From NCBI RefSeq assembly GCF_006864135.1, contig NZ_SADV01000007.1, positions 161,464-225,463 on the forward strand: a DNA stretch of 64,000 nt, in the 5' to 3' direction. This DNA is from Lysinibacillus sphaericus. GTDB lineage: Bacteria > Bacillota > Bacilli > Bacillales_A > Planococcaceae. Shown here piece by piece: positions 1 through 8,982 of this stretch. The notes beneath the pieces are model-generated. The model saw only the letters and a program-made list of their open reading frames with translations. It made no database searches and was not told where the DNA came from. Position 1 is the first letter of the stretch; the number at the start of each line of letters is the position of its first letter. Position numbers and translations under genes: made by a program.

Positions 1-2286
1 GGTAAATCAGCGGTTGATGAGCTTGTACCACAGACAGACTATGAAAAAGTTGTACAATTATTAGAAGAAATGGATGAAGGACTATCCATTTTACGTGTTA
101 AAGGCAATGTGCCGATGGGTGGGATTTTTGATGTGCGACCAGCTGCAAGGCGTGCACAAATCGGTGGCATGCTTTCAGCGATGGAACTAATGGAAGTTTC
201 AAGTACAATTCGAGCTAGTAGAATTCTTCGCAATTTTATCGAAGATATAGAATCAGAAGAAGTGATTGAGATTCCTCATTTCATCGCCAAAAAGGAGTCA
301 ATGCCTGTTTTGACAGGCTTACAGCATGAAATTAATAACTGTATTGATGACAACGGCTCAGTGCTAGATTCTGCAAGTCAAACTTTGCGATCCATTCGCC
401 AAACTTTCCGCGCTGAGGAAGCTAAAGTACGCTCTAAGCTGGAAAGCCTTATACGTGGGAGCAATGCTTCAAAAATGCTGTCAGATACACTTGTAACGAT
501 TCGTAATGATCGCTTTGTTATTCCCGTTAAGCAAGAGTATCGTCACCATTATGGTGGAATTGTGCATGACCAATCATCTTCTGGCCAAACATTATTTATC
601 GAGCCAGATTCGATTGTACAAGCGAATAATGAGATTCATCGATTAAAAATGAAAGAGCAAGCTGAAATTGAACGTATCTTACTTGCCTTAAGTGCAATGG
701 TAGAGGAAGTAGCTCCAGATTTATTTAATTTAGTAAAAGTACTAGGTGAGATTGACGTTATTTTAGCTAAAGGCAAATATGGTCAAGCGAACAAATGTAC
801 AATGCCTAAAATGAATAACGACGGCTATATTCGACTTGTGCGTGCACGTCATCCGCTTTTACCAATTGAAACAGCGGTTCCTAACGATATTGAATTTGGG
901 AAAGATATCACGGCAATTGTGATTACAGGGCCAAACACGGGCGGTAAAACCGTCACTTTAAAAACAGTTGGACTATGTACATTAATGGCACAGGCTGGGT
1001 TACCAGTGCCTGCACTTGATGGTTCAGAGCTTGCTGTTTTCAAGCAGCTTTTTGCAGATATTGGAGATGAACAGTCGATTGAACAATCACTGTCAACATT
1101 CTCCTCTCATATGGTCAACATAGTAGATATCTTACAAAAGTTTGATTTCGAATCACTCGTTCTATTTGATGAATTAGGTGCCGGGACAGATCCTCAGGAA
1201 GGGGCAGCTCTGGCCATCTCCATTTTAGATGAAGTACATGGTCGTGGCGCCCGCGTTATGGCAACAACGCACTATCCTGAGCTAAAAGCATATGGCTATA
1301 ATCGTCCAGGGGTTGCCAATGCAAGTGTAGAGTTTGATATTGAGACATTGAGTCCAACATATCGTCTACTTATTGGTGTACCAGGCCGCTCCAATGCATT
1401 TGAAATTTCAAGTCGTCTGGGCTTACCAGAATCGATTATTGACCGTGCGAAAAGCTTTACAGGTACAGATCGCCATGAGGTAGAGTCAATGATTGCTTCA
1501 CTAGAAGAGACTCGTCGCCAATCCGAAGATGATGCAGAACGCTCTCATGAGTTACTAATGGAGTCTGAAGAACTTCGTAAAGAGCTACAAGGAAAACTAC
1601 AAGCTTACGAGGAACGCAAAGAAGCACTCGATAAAAAAGCAAAAGAAAAGGCTCGTAAAATTGTTGATGAAGCAAAAAGAGAAGCAGAATCAATTATTGC
1701 TGAGCTTCGAGAAATGCGCAAAAATGCAGACCAAGTTGTCAAGGAACATGAACTCATCGAAGCACGTAAACGATTGGAAGAAGCTACACCGCTTGAAAAC
1801 AATAAAGTGTTGAAAAAAGCGGCACAAGTAAAGGCTCGTGCACAAAACTTAGTTGTCGGAGACGAGGTAAAGGTGTTAAGCTATGGACAACGGGGTACAT
1901 TGCTTGAAAAAGTATCGGATACCGAATGGGTTGTCCAAATGGGTATTCTGAAAATGAAAATCTCGGATAGTGATCTAGAGTACATTAAACCCGAAAAAGA
2001 ACCTGTTCAACGTATGGCTGGTGTAAAAAATCGCAATAGTCATGTAAAATTAGAATTAGATTTACGCGGCGAACGGTATGAAGATGCCATCATGCGTACG
2101 GAAAAATATATTGATGATGCCTTGCTTGCTAACTATGGGCGTGTATCAATTATTCATGGTGTCGGTACAGGTGCATTACGTCAGGGAATTCAAAGTTATT
2201 TGAAAAAGCATAAGCGTGTAAAATCCTTCCGTTTTGGTGAAGCGGGTGAGGGAGGATTAGGTGTCACGGTTGTGGAATTGAAATAA
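1..2286 (+). CDS. mutS2: Endonuclease MutS2, 5'-truncated by window edge
   Basis: MutS2 is a MutS-family ATPase that lacks the mismatch-binding domain. It acts on recombination intermediates and, in Bacillus, on collided ribosomes. The frame is open from base 1, so the N-terminus lies outside. Visible are the Walker A motif GPNTGGKT (bases about 928-951), the LFDELGAGTDP Walker B/D-loop, the TTHY motif, a long Lys/Glu-rich coiled coil after the ATPase, and a C-terminal Smr domain (ELDLRGERYEDA, then HGVGTGALRQGI). About 761 residues are present of the usual 785 or so, so only the extreme N-terminus is missing. The gene is followed 22 bases later by yshE, as in B. subtilis (mutSB-yshE). Confidence 0.97.
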   Translation, partial: GKSAVDELVPQTDYEKVVQLLEEMDEGLSILRVKGNVPMGGIFDVRPAARRAQIGGMLSAMELMEVSSTIRASRILRNFIEDIESEEVIEIPHFIAKKESMPVLTGLQHEINNCIDDNGSVLDSASQTLRSIRQTFRAEEAKVRSKLESLIRGSNASKMLSDTLVTIRNDRFVIPVKQEYRHHYGGIVHDQSSSGQTLFIEPDSIVQANNEIHRLKMKEQAEIERILLALSAMVEEVAPDLFNLVKVLGEIDVILAKGKYGQANKCTMPKMNNDGYIRLVRARHPLLPIETAVPNDIEFGKDITAIVITGPNTGGKTVTLKTVGLCTLMAQAGLPVPALDGSELAVFKQLFADIGDEQSIEQSLSTFSSHMVNIVDILQKFDFESLVLFDELGAGTDPQEGAALAISILDEVHGRGARVMATTHYPELKAYGYNRPGVANASVEFDIETLSPTYRLLIGVPGRSNAFEISSRLGLPESIIDRAKSFTGTDRHEVESMIASLEETRRQSEDDAERSHELLMESEELRKELQGKLQAYEERKEALDKKAKEKARKIVDEAKREAESIIAELREMRKNADQVVKEHELIEARKRLEEATPLENNKVLKKAAQVKARAQNLVVGDEVKVLSYGQRGTLLEKVSDTEWVVQMGILKMKISDSDLEYIKPEKEPVQRMAGVKNRNSHVKLELDLRGERYEDAIMRTEKYIDDALLANYGRVSIIHGVGTGALRQGIQSYLKKHKRVKSFRFGEAGEGGLGVTVVELK

Positions 2287-2308
2287 GCAGTAAAGGGGAC
2301 GGAGAAAA

Positions 2309-2722
2309 ATGCTAAATTCTAGCTTTTGGCGATATCCAATTATCGAAACGGCAGGATATTTTAGTGTTGTTGTATTATGTTTAGTCGTCTCGATGGCATT
2401 GTTCGAAGTCGTTACGAAATATAAAAACTGGGAAGAAATTAAAAATGGTAATATCGCTGTGGCCCTCGCAACAGGCGGGAAAATACTGGGAATTTGTAAT
2501 ATTTTTCGCTTTTCCATTGCGCGCCATAGCACTTTAAGTGAAATGATTGGCTGGGGCCTTTTTGGTTTTACATTACTAATTGTGGCGTATTTCTTATTTG
2601 AATTTATGACACCACGTTTTAATGTTGATCAAGAAATCGCTAACGATAATCGCTCAGTCGGTTTCATTTCCTTTACCATTTCACTCGGTCTATCGTTTGT
2701 TATTGGGGCAAGTATTGCATAG
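2309..2722 (+). CDS. yshE: DUF350 membrane protein YshE
   Basis: This 137-residue integral membrane protein has about four hydrophobic segments (residues about 12-37, 48-60, 77-98 and 117-137), which matches the DUF350 family. A Gly/Ala-rich stretch (VALATGGKILGI) is typical of one repeat of the family. Biochemical function is unknown. It follows mutS2 directly, probably on the same transcript, and the same pair occurs in B. subtilis. The ATG is preceded by a GGGGACGGAG-type ribosome binding site. Confidence 0.85.
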   Translation: MLNSSFWRYPIIETAGYFSVVVLCLVVSMALFEVVTKYKNWEEIKNGNIAVALATGGKILGICNIFRFSIARHSTLSEMIGWGLFGFTLLIVAYFLFEFMTPRFNVDQEIANDNRSVGFISFTISLGLSFVIGASIA

Positions 2723-2734
2723 GAGTGTAATGAC

Positions 2735-2815
2735 ATGGAAAAATTAGCAAAAGTACTAATCGTTGTCTGCATCGCATTTTTGGCAGTCGGTGTCTATTAT
2801 ATGATGACCCTTTAA
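2735..2815 (+). CDS. 26-residue single-TM peptide
   Basis: A small open frame starts 12 bases after yshE, with AGGAG just upstream of the ATG. It encodes a Met-Glu-Lys start followed by one hydrophobic helix (about VLIVVCIAFLAVGVYYMM) and stops right before a strong terminator, so it is the last gene of the mutS2-yshE unit. No family is recognised. It may be a membrane microprotein that partners YshE. Confidence 0.55.
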   Translation: MEKLAKVLIVVCIAFLAVGVYYMMTL

Positions 2816-2816
2816 G

Positions 2817-2850
2817 CAAAAAACGCATCCTTTTATGAGGATGCGTTTTT
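2817..2850 (+). terminator. Intrinsic terminator of mutS2-yshE unit
   Basis: An AACGCATCC stem pairs with GGATGCGTT across a short TTTTATGA loop, followed by a T-run. Confidence 0.9.
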
Positions 2851-3279
2851 ATATATTGATAGGTAAAGGGAAGGAATGCTAAGGGAGCTAGCGACGGAAA
2901 GGAAAGACAAAGTGAAATAAAAAAACTAAAATACCCTCGAAAAAAATCGAAAGCTACATCATCCTCGTTTCAAACCATCATAAAAAACTACTAACATCTA
3001 TTAATATTCCTTTAACTACCTAAAAAGCTATCATAAAAAATTATTTTTGAAATATAGAAATATTAACGCAGTCTTGTGCATAAAAAAAGATAGAATGAAT
3101 GAGTATTCATACGCACTATCGATCCAAAACCATAAGGAATACAGTTATATAAATGTTGTTAAATGCATAATAATTAATCGAAAATGCATTTATTTTCTAT
3201 TTTGTGTTTGAAAGAGTATTTCGTTTTCATTATAATTAAAATAAGAGTTTACAAATTGGGGGCAAAGGGGAGAGGACGT
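2851..3279. other. Leader region upstream of the acyl-CoA ligase
   Basis: About 430 bases without a gene. It holds the FadR operator listed separately, in an A/T-rich stretch. I could not place a convincing -35/-10 pair and see no riboswitch fold. Confidence 0.5.
3095..3110. promoter_or_regulatory. FadR operator upstream of lcfA
   Basis: A palindrome ATGAAT-GAGT-ATTCAT. Its half-sites are identical to those of the site in front of fadR at 5026-5041. It resembles the TGAATGAnTAnTCATTCA-type sites bound by Bacillus FadR, so repression of the ligase by FadR and relief by long-chain acyl-CoA is the likely reading. Confidence 0.8.
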
Positions 3280-4971
3280 ATGACAACAAAACCATGGCTA
3301 AAAAATTATCCTGAAGAAGTACCATCGTCTTTAACGTTTGAGGAAATTCCTGTGCAAGAGTTTTTGACACGTGCCTATAAAAAGAATCCATCTAAAGTTG
3401 CGATTCATTTTATGGGAAAGGATTTGACGTACACTGAGCTATATGAGTCAGCGCTAAGGTTCGCAAATTATTTACAAGCCCTTGGAGTAGAGAAGGGAGA
3501 TCGAGTAGCTATTATGCTGCCAAACTCACCGCAAAGTGTAATCGCTTACTATGGGGCAATGTATGCTGGGGCGATTGTCGTACAAACAAATCCACTTTAT
3601 ACTGAGCGTGAACTGCAATATCAAATGGTTGATTCAGGTGCGAAAGTTATTTTATTGATGGATATTTTGTATCCACGTGTTATGAAAATCATAAAAGAAA
3701 CTGCACTTGAAAATGTAATTGTCACGGCTATTAAAGATTATTTACCATTTCCTAAAAATTTGGTTTATCCCTATATTCAAAAAAAGCAGTACGGTTTTAG
3801 TGTAAAGGTTGAACATAGTGGTCAAAATCATTTATTTACAGAAATTATGCGCTCAGCGCCCATCGAAATGATTGATATTCCAGTTGATTTTGAAGAGGAC
3901 GTAGCACTGCTTCAATATACAGGTGGAACGACTGGCTTCCCTAAAGGCGTAATGTTGACCCATAAAAACTTAATTGCAAATACAACAATGTGTGATGCGT
4001 GGATGTATAAATGTGTACATGGTGAGGAAACCATTATGGGCATTCTGCCATTCTTCCATGTTTATGGTATGACGGCAGTTATTTTATTATCCGTATTTAC
4101 GCAAAATAAGATGGTGTTATTACCAAAGTTTGATGCAGAGACAGCGTTGAAAACAATTGATAAGCAAAAGCCAACACTATTCCCAGGTGCACCGACTTTA
4201 TATATTGGTTTATTAAATCACCCGGATATTGCCAAGTACGACTTATCGTCCATCAAAGCATGCTTAAGTGGATCCGCTTCATTGCCGGTAGAAGTGCAAG
4301 AGAAATTTGAAGCGGTAACAGGGGGGAAACTTGTTGAGGGATTTGGATTAACAGAAACTTCTCCTGTTACACATGCTACACCTATTTGGGGTAAGCGTGT
4401 CATGGGCTCGATTGGTTTACCTTGGCCAAATACGGATTCAATAATTTTACGTACAGGGGATACAGAGGCGCTTCCAGTCGGTGAGGTTGGTGAGATAGCT
4501 GTAAAGGGACCACAGGTTATGAAAGGCTATTGGAATCGCCCTGAAGATACAGCAGCGGCGTTCGTAGATGGCTGGTTTTTAACAGGCGATCTTGGCTATA
4601 TGGACGAAGAAGGTTATTTCTATGTAGTTGATCGTAAAAAAGATATAATTATTGCAGGTGGTTTTAATATTTATCCTCGTGAGGTAGAGGAAGTACTATA
4701 TGAACGTGAGGAAATCCAAGAATGCATAGTTGCGGGCATTCCTGACCCGTATCGTGGAGAAACCGTAAAAGCTTATATTGTTTTAAAAGAAGGATATTCG
4801 ATTACGGAAGACGAATTAAATAAATATTGCCGTCAAAACTTAGCTGCTTTCAAAGTTCCCCGCTATTATGAGTTTAGAGATGAGCTACCGAAAACAGCAG
4901 TTGGAAAAATCTTGCGTCGTTCATTAGTTGACGAAGAAAAAACAAAATTGGTGAATAAAGAAGCAAAATAA
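3280..4971 (+). CDS. lcfA: Long-chain fatty-acid CoA ligase
   Basis: This enzyme activates long-chain fatty acids to acyl-CoA with ATP, the entry step of beta-oxidation. The 563-residue product has the ANL-superfamily phosphate loop YTGGTTGFPKG, the A5 motif GFGLTE, the A7 motif TGDLGY, the hinge DRKKDIII and the C-terminal catalytic Lys in PKTAVGKILRR. The frame stays open upstream to 3184, but the chosen ATG has AAAGGGGAGAGG in front of it and begins MTTKPWLKNY, as in the Bacillus LcfA/FadD family. It leads the fad-etf gene block and carries a FadR operator upstream. Confidence 0.95.
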   Translation: MTTKPWLKNYPEEVPSSLTFEEIPVQEFLTRAYKKNPSKVAIHFMGKDLTYTELYESALRFANYLQALGVEKGDRVAIMLPNSPQSVIAYYGAMYAGAIVVQTNPLYTERELQYQMVDSGAKVILLMDILYPRVMKIIKETALENVIVTAIKDYLPFPKNLVYPYIQKKQYGFSVKVEHSGQNHLFTEIMRSAPIEMIDIPVDFEEDVALLQYTGGTTGFPKGVMLTHKNLIANTTMCDAWMYKCVHGEETIMGILPFFHVYGMTAVILLSVFTQNKMVLLPKFDAETALKTIDKQKPTLFPGAPTLYIGLLNHPDIAKYDLSSIKACLSGSASLPVEVQEKFEAVTGGKLVEGFGLTETSPVTHATPIWGKRVMGSIGLPWPNTDSIILRTGDTEALPVGEVGEIAVKGPQVMKGYWNRPEDTAAAFVDGWFLTGDLGYMDEEGYFYVVDRKKDIIIAGGFNIYPREVEEVLYEREEIQECIVAGIPDPYRGETVKAYIVLKEGYSITEDELNKYCRQNLAAFKVPRYYEFRDELPKTAVGKILRRSLVDEEKTKLVNKEAK

Positions 4972-5013
4972 ATACGTGGTAAAGTATTGACAAGCAAAGA
5001 TGTAAATTATAAT

Positions 5014-5057
5014 ATGAAAATATGAATGAATGACCATTCATATTTTCATATTTTTTT
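5014..5057 (+). terminator. Long hairpin after lcfA that embeds a FadR operator
   Basis: Two perfectly complementary 15-base arms (5014-5028 and 5035-5049) enclose a 6-base loop and are followed by seven T. The shape fits an A/T-rich intrinsic terminator for lcfA. The same palindrome contains the fadR operator, so one DNA element may both end lcfA and control fadR. Confidence 0.65.
5026..5041. promoter_or_regulatory. FadR operator upstream of fadR
   Basis: ATGAAT-GACC-ATTCAT has the same half-sites and spacing as the lcfA operator. Its position about 140 bases before the fadR start suggests autoregulation of fadR-fadB-etfBA. Confidence 0.8.
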
Positions 5058-5178
5058 AGGTGACCACGTCATATCCTTAACAATATATCAGTTTGAGATG
5101 GCTGATATTGAAGGATGACATCGTGTATTGAGCATGAATTAAGACGTGTGCAAGTTTTTTTTAGGTGGTGATATAAAA

Positions 5179-5760
5179 GTGAAACGTGATAAGCCAAAAT
5201 ATAAGCAAATTATTGATGCAGCTGTCATCGTTATTGCAGAAAATGGGTATCACCAAGCACAGGTATCGAAGATTGCTAAACAGGCAGGGGTGGCCGACGG
5301 AACAATCTATTTATATTTTAAAAATAAAGAAGATATATTAATTTCTGTCTTTAATGAAAAAATGGCTGTTTTTGTAGAGTCATTACAAGATATAATAGAA
5401 AATGGAAGTACGTCTAAGGGCAAACTTTCACGAATGATTGAAAATCATTTTAATGTTCTAGCGACAGATCGATACCTAGCAACCGTCACACAATTGGAAC
5501 TACGACAATCGAATAAAGATTTACGACTAAAGATTAATTCGGTGTTAAGAGAGTATTTACAATTACTTGATCAAATTTTAATCGAAGGTATGCTATCAGG
5601 TGAGTTCAGTCAAACGATGGATGTACGCTTGGCACGCCAAATGGTATTTGGAACAATTGATGAAACTATTACGTCGTGGGTTATGAATGAATATCGATAT
5701 GATTTGATAGAACAGGTTCCAAAAGTTCAGGCATTAATCTTGAACGGCATTAAAGCTTAA
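5179..5760 (+). CDS. fadR: TetR-family fatty acid metabolism repressor FadR
   Basis: This TetR repressor of beta-oxidation genes is released from DNA by long-chain acyl-CoA. The product is 193 residues. The N-terminal helix-turn-helix ([20 protein letters not shown]) is followed by KNKEDIL, and the C-terminal ligand/dimer domain contains [10 protein letters not shown] and [12 protein letters not shown], both closely like B. subtilis FadR. An upstream ATG at 5146 is in frame, but AGGTGGTG sits 8 bases before the GTG used here, and that start gives the usual [11 protein letters not shown]-terminus. It lies 14 bases before the hydratase gene, in one operon. Confidence 0.93.
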   Translation: MKRDKPKYKQIIDAAVIVIAENGYHQAQVSKIAKQAGVADGTIYLYFKNKEDILISVFNEKMAVFVESLQDIIENGSTSKGKLSRMIENHFNVLATDRYLATVTQLELRQSNKDLRLKINSVLREYLQLLDQILIEGMLSGEFSQTMDVRLARQMVFGTIDETITSWVMNEYRYDLIEQVPKVQALILNGIKA

Positions 5761-5774
5761 AAGGATGTGGAGAA

Positions 5775-6548
5775 ATGGAATTTCTAAGTTGGAAAGTAGA
5801 GGATGGAGTGGCGATTATTACAATTGCACGCCCACCAGCCAATGCATTATCCCGCGGAATCATTACCGAAGTAAATGCTGTGCTAGATGAAGTAGAAAAT
5901 GATGACACCGTACGTGTCCTTGTACTTCATGGCGAAGGTCGTTTCTTCTCAGCTGGTGCAGATATTAAAGAATTTACAGAGGTTGGATCTGGTGATGAAT
6001 TTTCAAAGCTAGCGAACAATGGTCAACAAGTTTTTGAACGAGTTGAATCGTTCTCTAAACCTATTATTGCTGCAATTCATGGTGCCGCACTAGGTGGGGG
6101 CCTTGAATTAGCGATGAGTTGTCATCTGCGCTTTGTGACAGAATCTGCAAAATTAGGACTACCTGAATTACAATTAGGTCTTATTCCAGGTTTTGGGGGT
6201 ACACAACGTCTACCTCGATATGTAGGGGTTGCAAAAGCTGCGGAAATGATGTTTACGAGTGAGCCGATTTCTGGAACAGAAGCTGTACAATGGGGTTTAG
6301 CGAATCGTGCATTTACAGATGAAGCATTATTGGAAGAAACGCTAAAGGTAGCCAAGAAAATTGCGAAGAAGAGCCCGGTTGCTTTAAAAGCAGCTATTCA
6401 AACATTGCAATATGCAAAACATGCTTCGTTTTATGAAGGTATTGAGGCAGAAGCAAAATCCTTTGGCACAGTATTCGTTTCGGAAGATGCAAAAGAGGGA
6501 ATTCAAGCATTTATTGAAAAACGCGAGCCTGTGTTTACTGGTAAATAA
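5775..6548 (+). CDS. fadB: Enoyl-CoA hydratase (crotonase family)
   Basis: It hydrates trans-2-enoyl-CoA to 3-hydroxyacyl-CoA in beta-oxidation. The 257-residue protein shows crotonase hallmarks: the oxyanion-hole segment [25 protein letters not shown] and the catalytic region [17 protein letters not shown], which supplies the glutamates. The length is normal for the short-chain family. It follows fadR within 14 bases, matching B. subtilis fadR-fadB-etfB-etfA. Confidence 0.95.
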   Translation: MEFLSWKVEDGVAIITIARPPANALSRGIITEVNAVLDEVENDDTVRVLVLHGEGRFFSAGADIKEFTEVGSGDEFSKLANNGQQVFERVESFSKPIIAAIHGAALGGGLELAMSCHLRFVTESAKLGLPELQLGLIPGFGGTQRLPRYVGVAKAAEMMFTSEPISGTEAVQWGLANRAFTDEALLEETLKVAKKIAKKSPVALKAAIQTLQYAKHASFYEGIEAEAKSFGTVFVSEDAKEGIQAFIEKREPVFTGK

Positions 6549-6556
6549 TATTCCAT

Positions 6557-6604
6557 CAGTGTCGATAGCGACTTGAAAGAGTGTTATCGACGTTATCGAC
6601 ACTG
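6557..6604. repeat. Intercistronic inverted repeat between fadB and etfB
   Basis: Perfect 11-base arms (CAGTGTCGATA and TATCGACACTG) are separated by 26 bases. No T-run follows, so this is more likely an mRNA-stabilising hairpin or partial attenuator than a terminator. Confidence 0.6.
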
Positions 6605-6665
6605 AAAATATATAATATTTATAAGTTTACTTAGAAATAAAAAACGTTGCAGGAGGTATGGATAT

Positions 6666-7439
6666 ATGAATATTTTTGCATTAATTAAACGTACGTTTGA
6701 TACAGAAGAAAAAATTGTTGTGTCGGGTGGTAAAATCCAAGAGGATGGCGCAGAGTTCATCATCAATCCTTACGATGAATATGCCATTGAAGAGGCAATC
6801 CAAGTACGTGACGCTGCTGGTGGCAAAGTAACAGTTGTGTCAATTGGTGGCGAAGATACAGAGAAGCAATTGCGTACAGCTCTTGCGATGGGAGCAGATG
6901 AAGCAGTTCTTATTAATACAGAAGACGATCTAGATGAACTGGATCAAAATGCAGCAGCATATATTTTAGCTGAATATTTAAAAGATAAAGATGCTGATTT
7001 AATTTTAACAGGAAACGTTGCAATTGACGGAGGCTCTGGTCAAGTAGGGCCTCGTGTTGCAGATTTACTAGGTATCAACTGTGTAACAACAATTACAAAG
7101 CTTGAGATTGACGGAACATCTGCGAAAATTGTACGCGATATTGAAGGTGACTCAGAAGTTATTGAGACATCTTTACCACTTTTAATAACAGCTCAGCAAG
7201 GTTTAAATGAGCCACGTTACCCATCTTTACCAGGGATCATGAAAGCAAAGAAGAAACCGCTTGCAGAACTTGAGTTAGACGATTTAGAGATCGATGAAGA
7301 TGATGTAGAGGTTAAAGTAGAAACAGTTGATATTTTCTTACCAGCTCAAAAGGCAGCAGGCCGTATTCTAGAAGGCGAACTTTCTGCACAAGTAAAAGAG
7401 CTTGTAAACCTACTTCATACAGAGGCGAAAGTAGTTTAA
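6666..7439 (+). CDS. etfB: Electron transfer flavoprotein beta subunit
   Basis: EtfB binds AMP and, with EtfA, passes electrons from acyl-CoA dehydrogenases to the quinone pool. The 257-residue product starts MNIFALIKRTFDTEEKI and contains the family signature VRDIEGDSEVIETSLPLLIT around residues 158-177. A strong AGGAGGT site precedes the ATG. It is followed by etfA after 51 bases and lies in the FadR-linked block, so its main role is probably fatty-acid oxidation. Confidence 0.95.
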   Translation: MNIFALIKRTFDTEEKIVVSGGKIQEDGAEFIINPYDEYAIEEAIQVRDAAGGKVTVVSIGGEDTEKQLRTALAMGADEAVLINTEDDLDELDQNAAAYILAEYLKDKDADLILTGNVAIDGGSGQVGPRVADLLGINCVTTITKLEIDGTSAKIVRDIEGDSEVIETSLPLLITAQQGLNEPRYPSLPGIMKAKKKPLAELELDDLEIDEDDVEVKVETVDIFLPAQKAAGRILEGELSAQVKELVNLLHTEAKVV

Positions 7440-7490
7440 GTCATCTGATGACACAAATCGAATCTTAAAGGGTAACGGAGGGAATATACT

Positions 7491-8468
7491 ATGACAAAAA
7501 AAGTATTAGTATTAGGTGAAGTTCGTGAAGGAAGCTTACGTAATGTTTCTTTCGAAGCAATTGCAGCTGCAAAGCAAATCGCAGATGGTGGTGAGGTTGT
7601 TGGTGTTCTTTTAGGGGATGCCGTAGCAAACTTAACAGGTCCATTATTTGAATATGGGGCAGATCGTGTTGTAACAGTGGAGCATCCACATTTAAAACAA
7701 TATACATCTGATGGCTATGGTCAAGCTTTATTAGCGGTAATTGAGGAAGAAAAGCCAACTGGTATCGTATTTGGTCATACTGCAAACGGTAAAGATTTAT
7801 CACCAAAAATTGCAAGTAAATTACAAGCAGGTCTTGTATCCGATGTAACGTCAATTGAGGGTGCTGGCGATGATGTTGTATTCATCCGTCCAATTTACTC
7901 TGGTAAAGCTTTTGAAAAAGTTAAAGTAAAAGACGGTATAGTTTTAGCTTCAGTTCGTCCAAATAATATTGCACCATTAGAAAAAGTAGCCGGTAAATCA
8001 GGTGACATCACTTCTATTACTGTAGATATTACAAATCTTCGTACAATCATTAAAGAGGTAGTACGTAAATCTTCAGAGGGTGTTGATCTTTCTGAGGCAA
8101 AAGTAGTTGTAGCAGGTGGTCGCGGCGTAAAATCTGAAGAAGGCTTTGAACCATTACAAGCTCTAGCAGATTTACTTGGTGGTGCAGTTGGTGCTTCACG
8201 TGGTGCATGCGATGCTGAATATTGCGACTATTCACTTCAAATCGGTCAAACAGGTAAGGTAGTAACACCAGACCTTTACATTGCAGCGGGTATTTCAGGA
8301 GCGATTCAACACTTAGCTGGTATGTCAAACTCAAAAGTAATCGTTGCGATTAATAAAGATCCAGAAGCAAATATTTTCAAAGTTGCGGACTACGGTATCG
8401 TAGGTGATTTATTTGAGGTAGTGCCTCTTCTAATCGAAGAATTTAAAGCGTTAAAAGTGAATGCCTAA
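7491..8468 (+). CDS. etfA: Electron transfer flavoprotein alpha subunit
   Basis: EtfA is the FAD-binding subunit of the ETF heterodimer. The 325 residues include an N-terminal alpha/beta domain (VLVLGEVREGSL) and the C-terminal FAD domain with VVAGGRGVKSEEGFEPLQAL, GASRGACDAEYC and IAAGISGAIQHLAGM, followed by the family motif VAINKDPEANIFKVADYGIVGD. The length is normal. It is the last gene before a strong terminator. Confidence 0.96.
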   Translation: MTKKVLVLGEVREGSLRNVSFEAIAAAKQIADGGEVVGVLLGDAVANLTGPLFEYGADRVVTVEHPHLKQYTSDGYGQALLAVIEEEKPTGIVFGHTANGKDLSPKIASKLQAGLVSDVTSIEGAGDDVVFIRPIYSGKAFEKVKVKDGIVLASVRPNNIAPLEKVAGKSGDITSITVDITNLRTIIKEVVRKSSEGVDLSEAKVVVAGGRGVKSEEGFEPLQALADLLGGAVGASRGACDAEYCDYSLQIGQTGKVVTPDLYIAAGISGAIQHLAGMSNSKVIVAINKDPEANIFKVADYGIVGDLFEVVPLLIEEFKALKVNA

Positions 8469-8475
8469 TAAATGC

Positions 8476-8505
8476 GCGGGGAAGATGTGTCTTCCCCGCT
8501 TTTTT
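8476..8505 (+). terminator. Intrinsic terminator after etfA
   Basis: A perfect 10-bp GC-rich stem (GCGGGGAAGA/TCTTCCCCGC) with a TGTG loop and a T6 tail closes the fad-etf unit. Confidence 0.95.
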
Positions 8506-8612
8506 GTGTTAATTTTTTGACTTTTTGAAGTTATTGCAAAATAAAATGTTGACATAATTAATTTTAGAACGTATAGTGATGAATATTAATTTAACTTTTT
8601 TCAGTGGATCAA

Positions 8613-8647
8613 CCATCTGTACCTGTCGCTACGCTTTCGGTACAAAA
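8613..8647. repeat. Dispersed intergenic repeat, family C, copy 1
   Basis: It contains CTGTACCTGTCGCTACGC followed by TTTC and GTACA. The same block recurs inverted at the lysC stop and again near 25.6 kb. Confidence 0.7.
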
Positions 8648-8701
8648 GAAATCCGCTGAAATAGAGGAACTCAGTCAATGATTTTTATAAAAAAACGCAA
8701 A

Positions 8702-8963
8702 GATTAGGAGTAGTAAAAGCTCATTATTTGGTGAAGAGAGCTGCGGGTTGGTGCAACGCAGTCCAATAAGACTTTGAACTTGCCTAGGAGCGGTAAGATA
8801 GATGGAATTTACGAAATATTCTATTTGTTGAACGGTTAACCTTCGTTACTAGGTTTTTAAGCAGGGTTCTTAAAGAACCAATTAGAGTGGTACCGCGGTT
8901 TGCTTATGGCATATCGTCTCTTCTTTCATTTGATAATGAAGGAACTGACGATATGCCTTTTTT
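8702..8963 (+). promoter_or_regulatory. T-box riboswitch controlling the amino-acid permease
   Basis: Stem I is closed by TTAGG/CCTAG and contains the AGTA element and the AGAG...GGTTGGTGCAACGC distal region. The T-box core AGAGTGGTACCGCGG lies at 8884-8898. The UGGU bulge implies a tRNA with discriminator A. An 11-bp terminator stem (GGCATATCGTC/GACGATATGCC) with T6 ends at 8963, immediately before the permease ribosome binding site. The specifier triplet lies in the GACTTTGAAC stretch, but I cannot assign it with confidence. Confidence 0.92.
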
Positions 8964-8982
8964 GATTTTAGGAGGTAAGGAA

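Noticed and set aside
7489..7854. Long minus-strand frame opposite etfA (and a similar one at 8050-8334)
   Set aside because: Shadows of a well-recognised gene; Leu/His-rich composition typical of antisense reading.
8887..8982. N-terminal extension of the permease frame starting MVPRFAYGISS
   Set aside because: It overlaps the T-box core and terminator; the real start follows the AGGAGGT at 8971.
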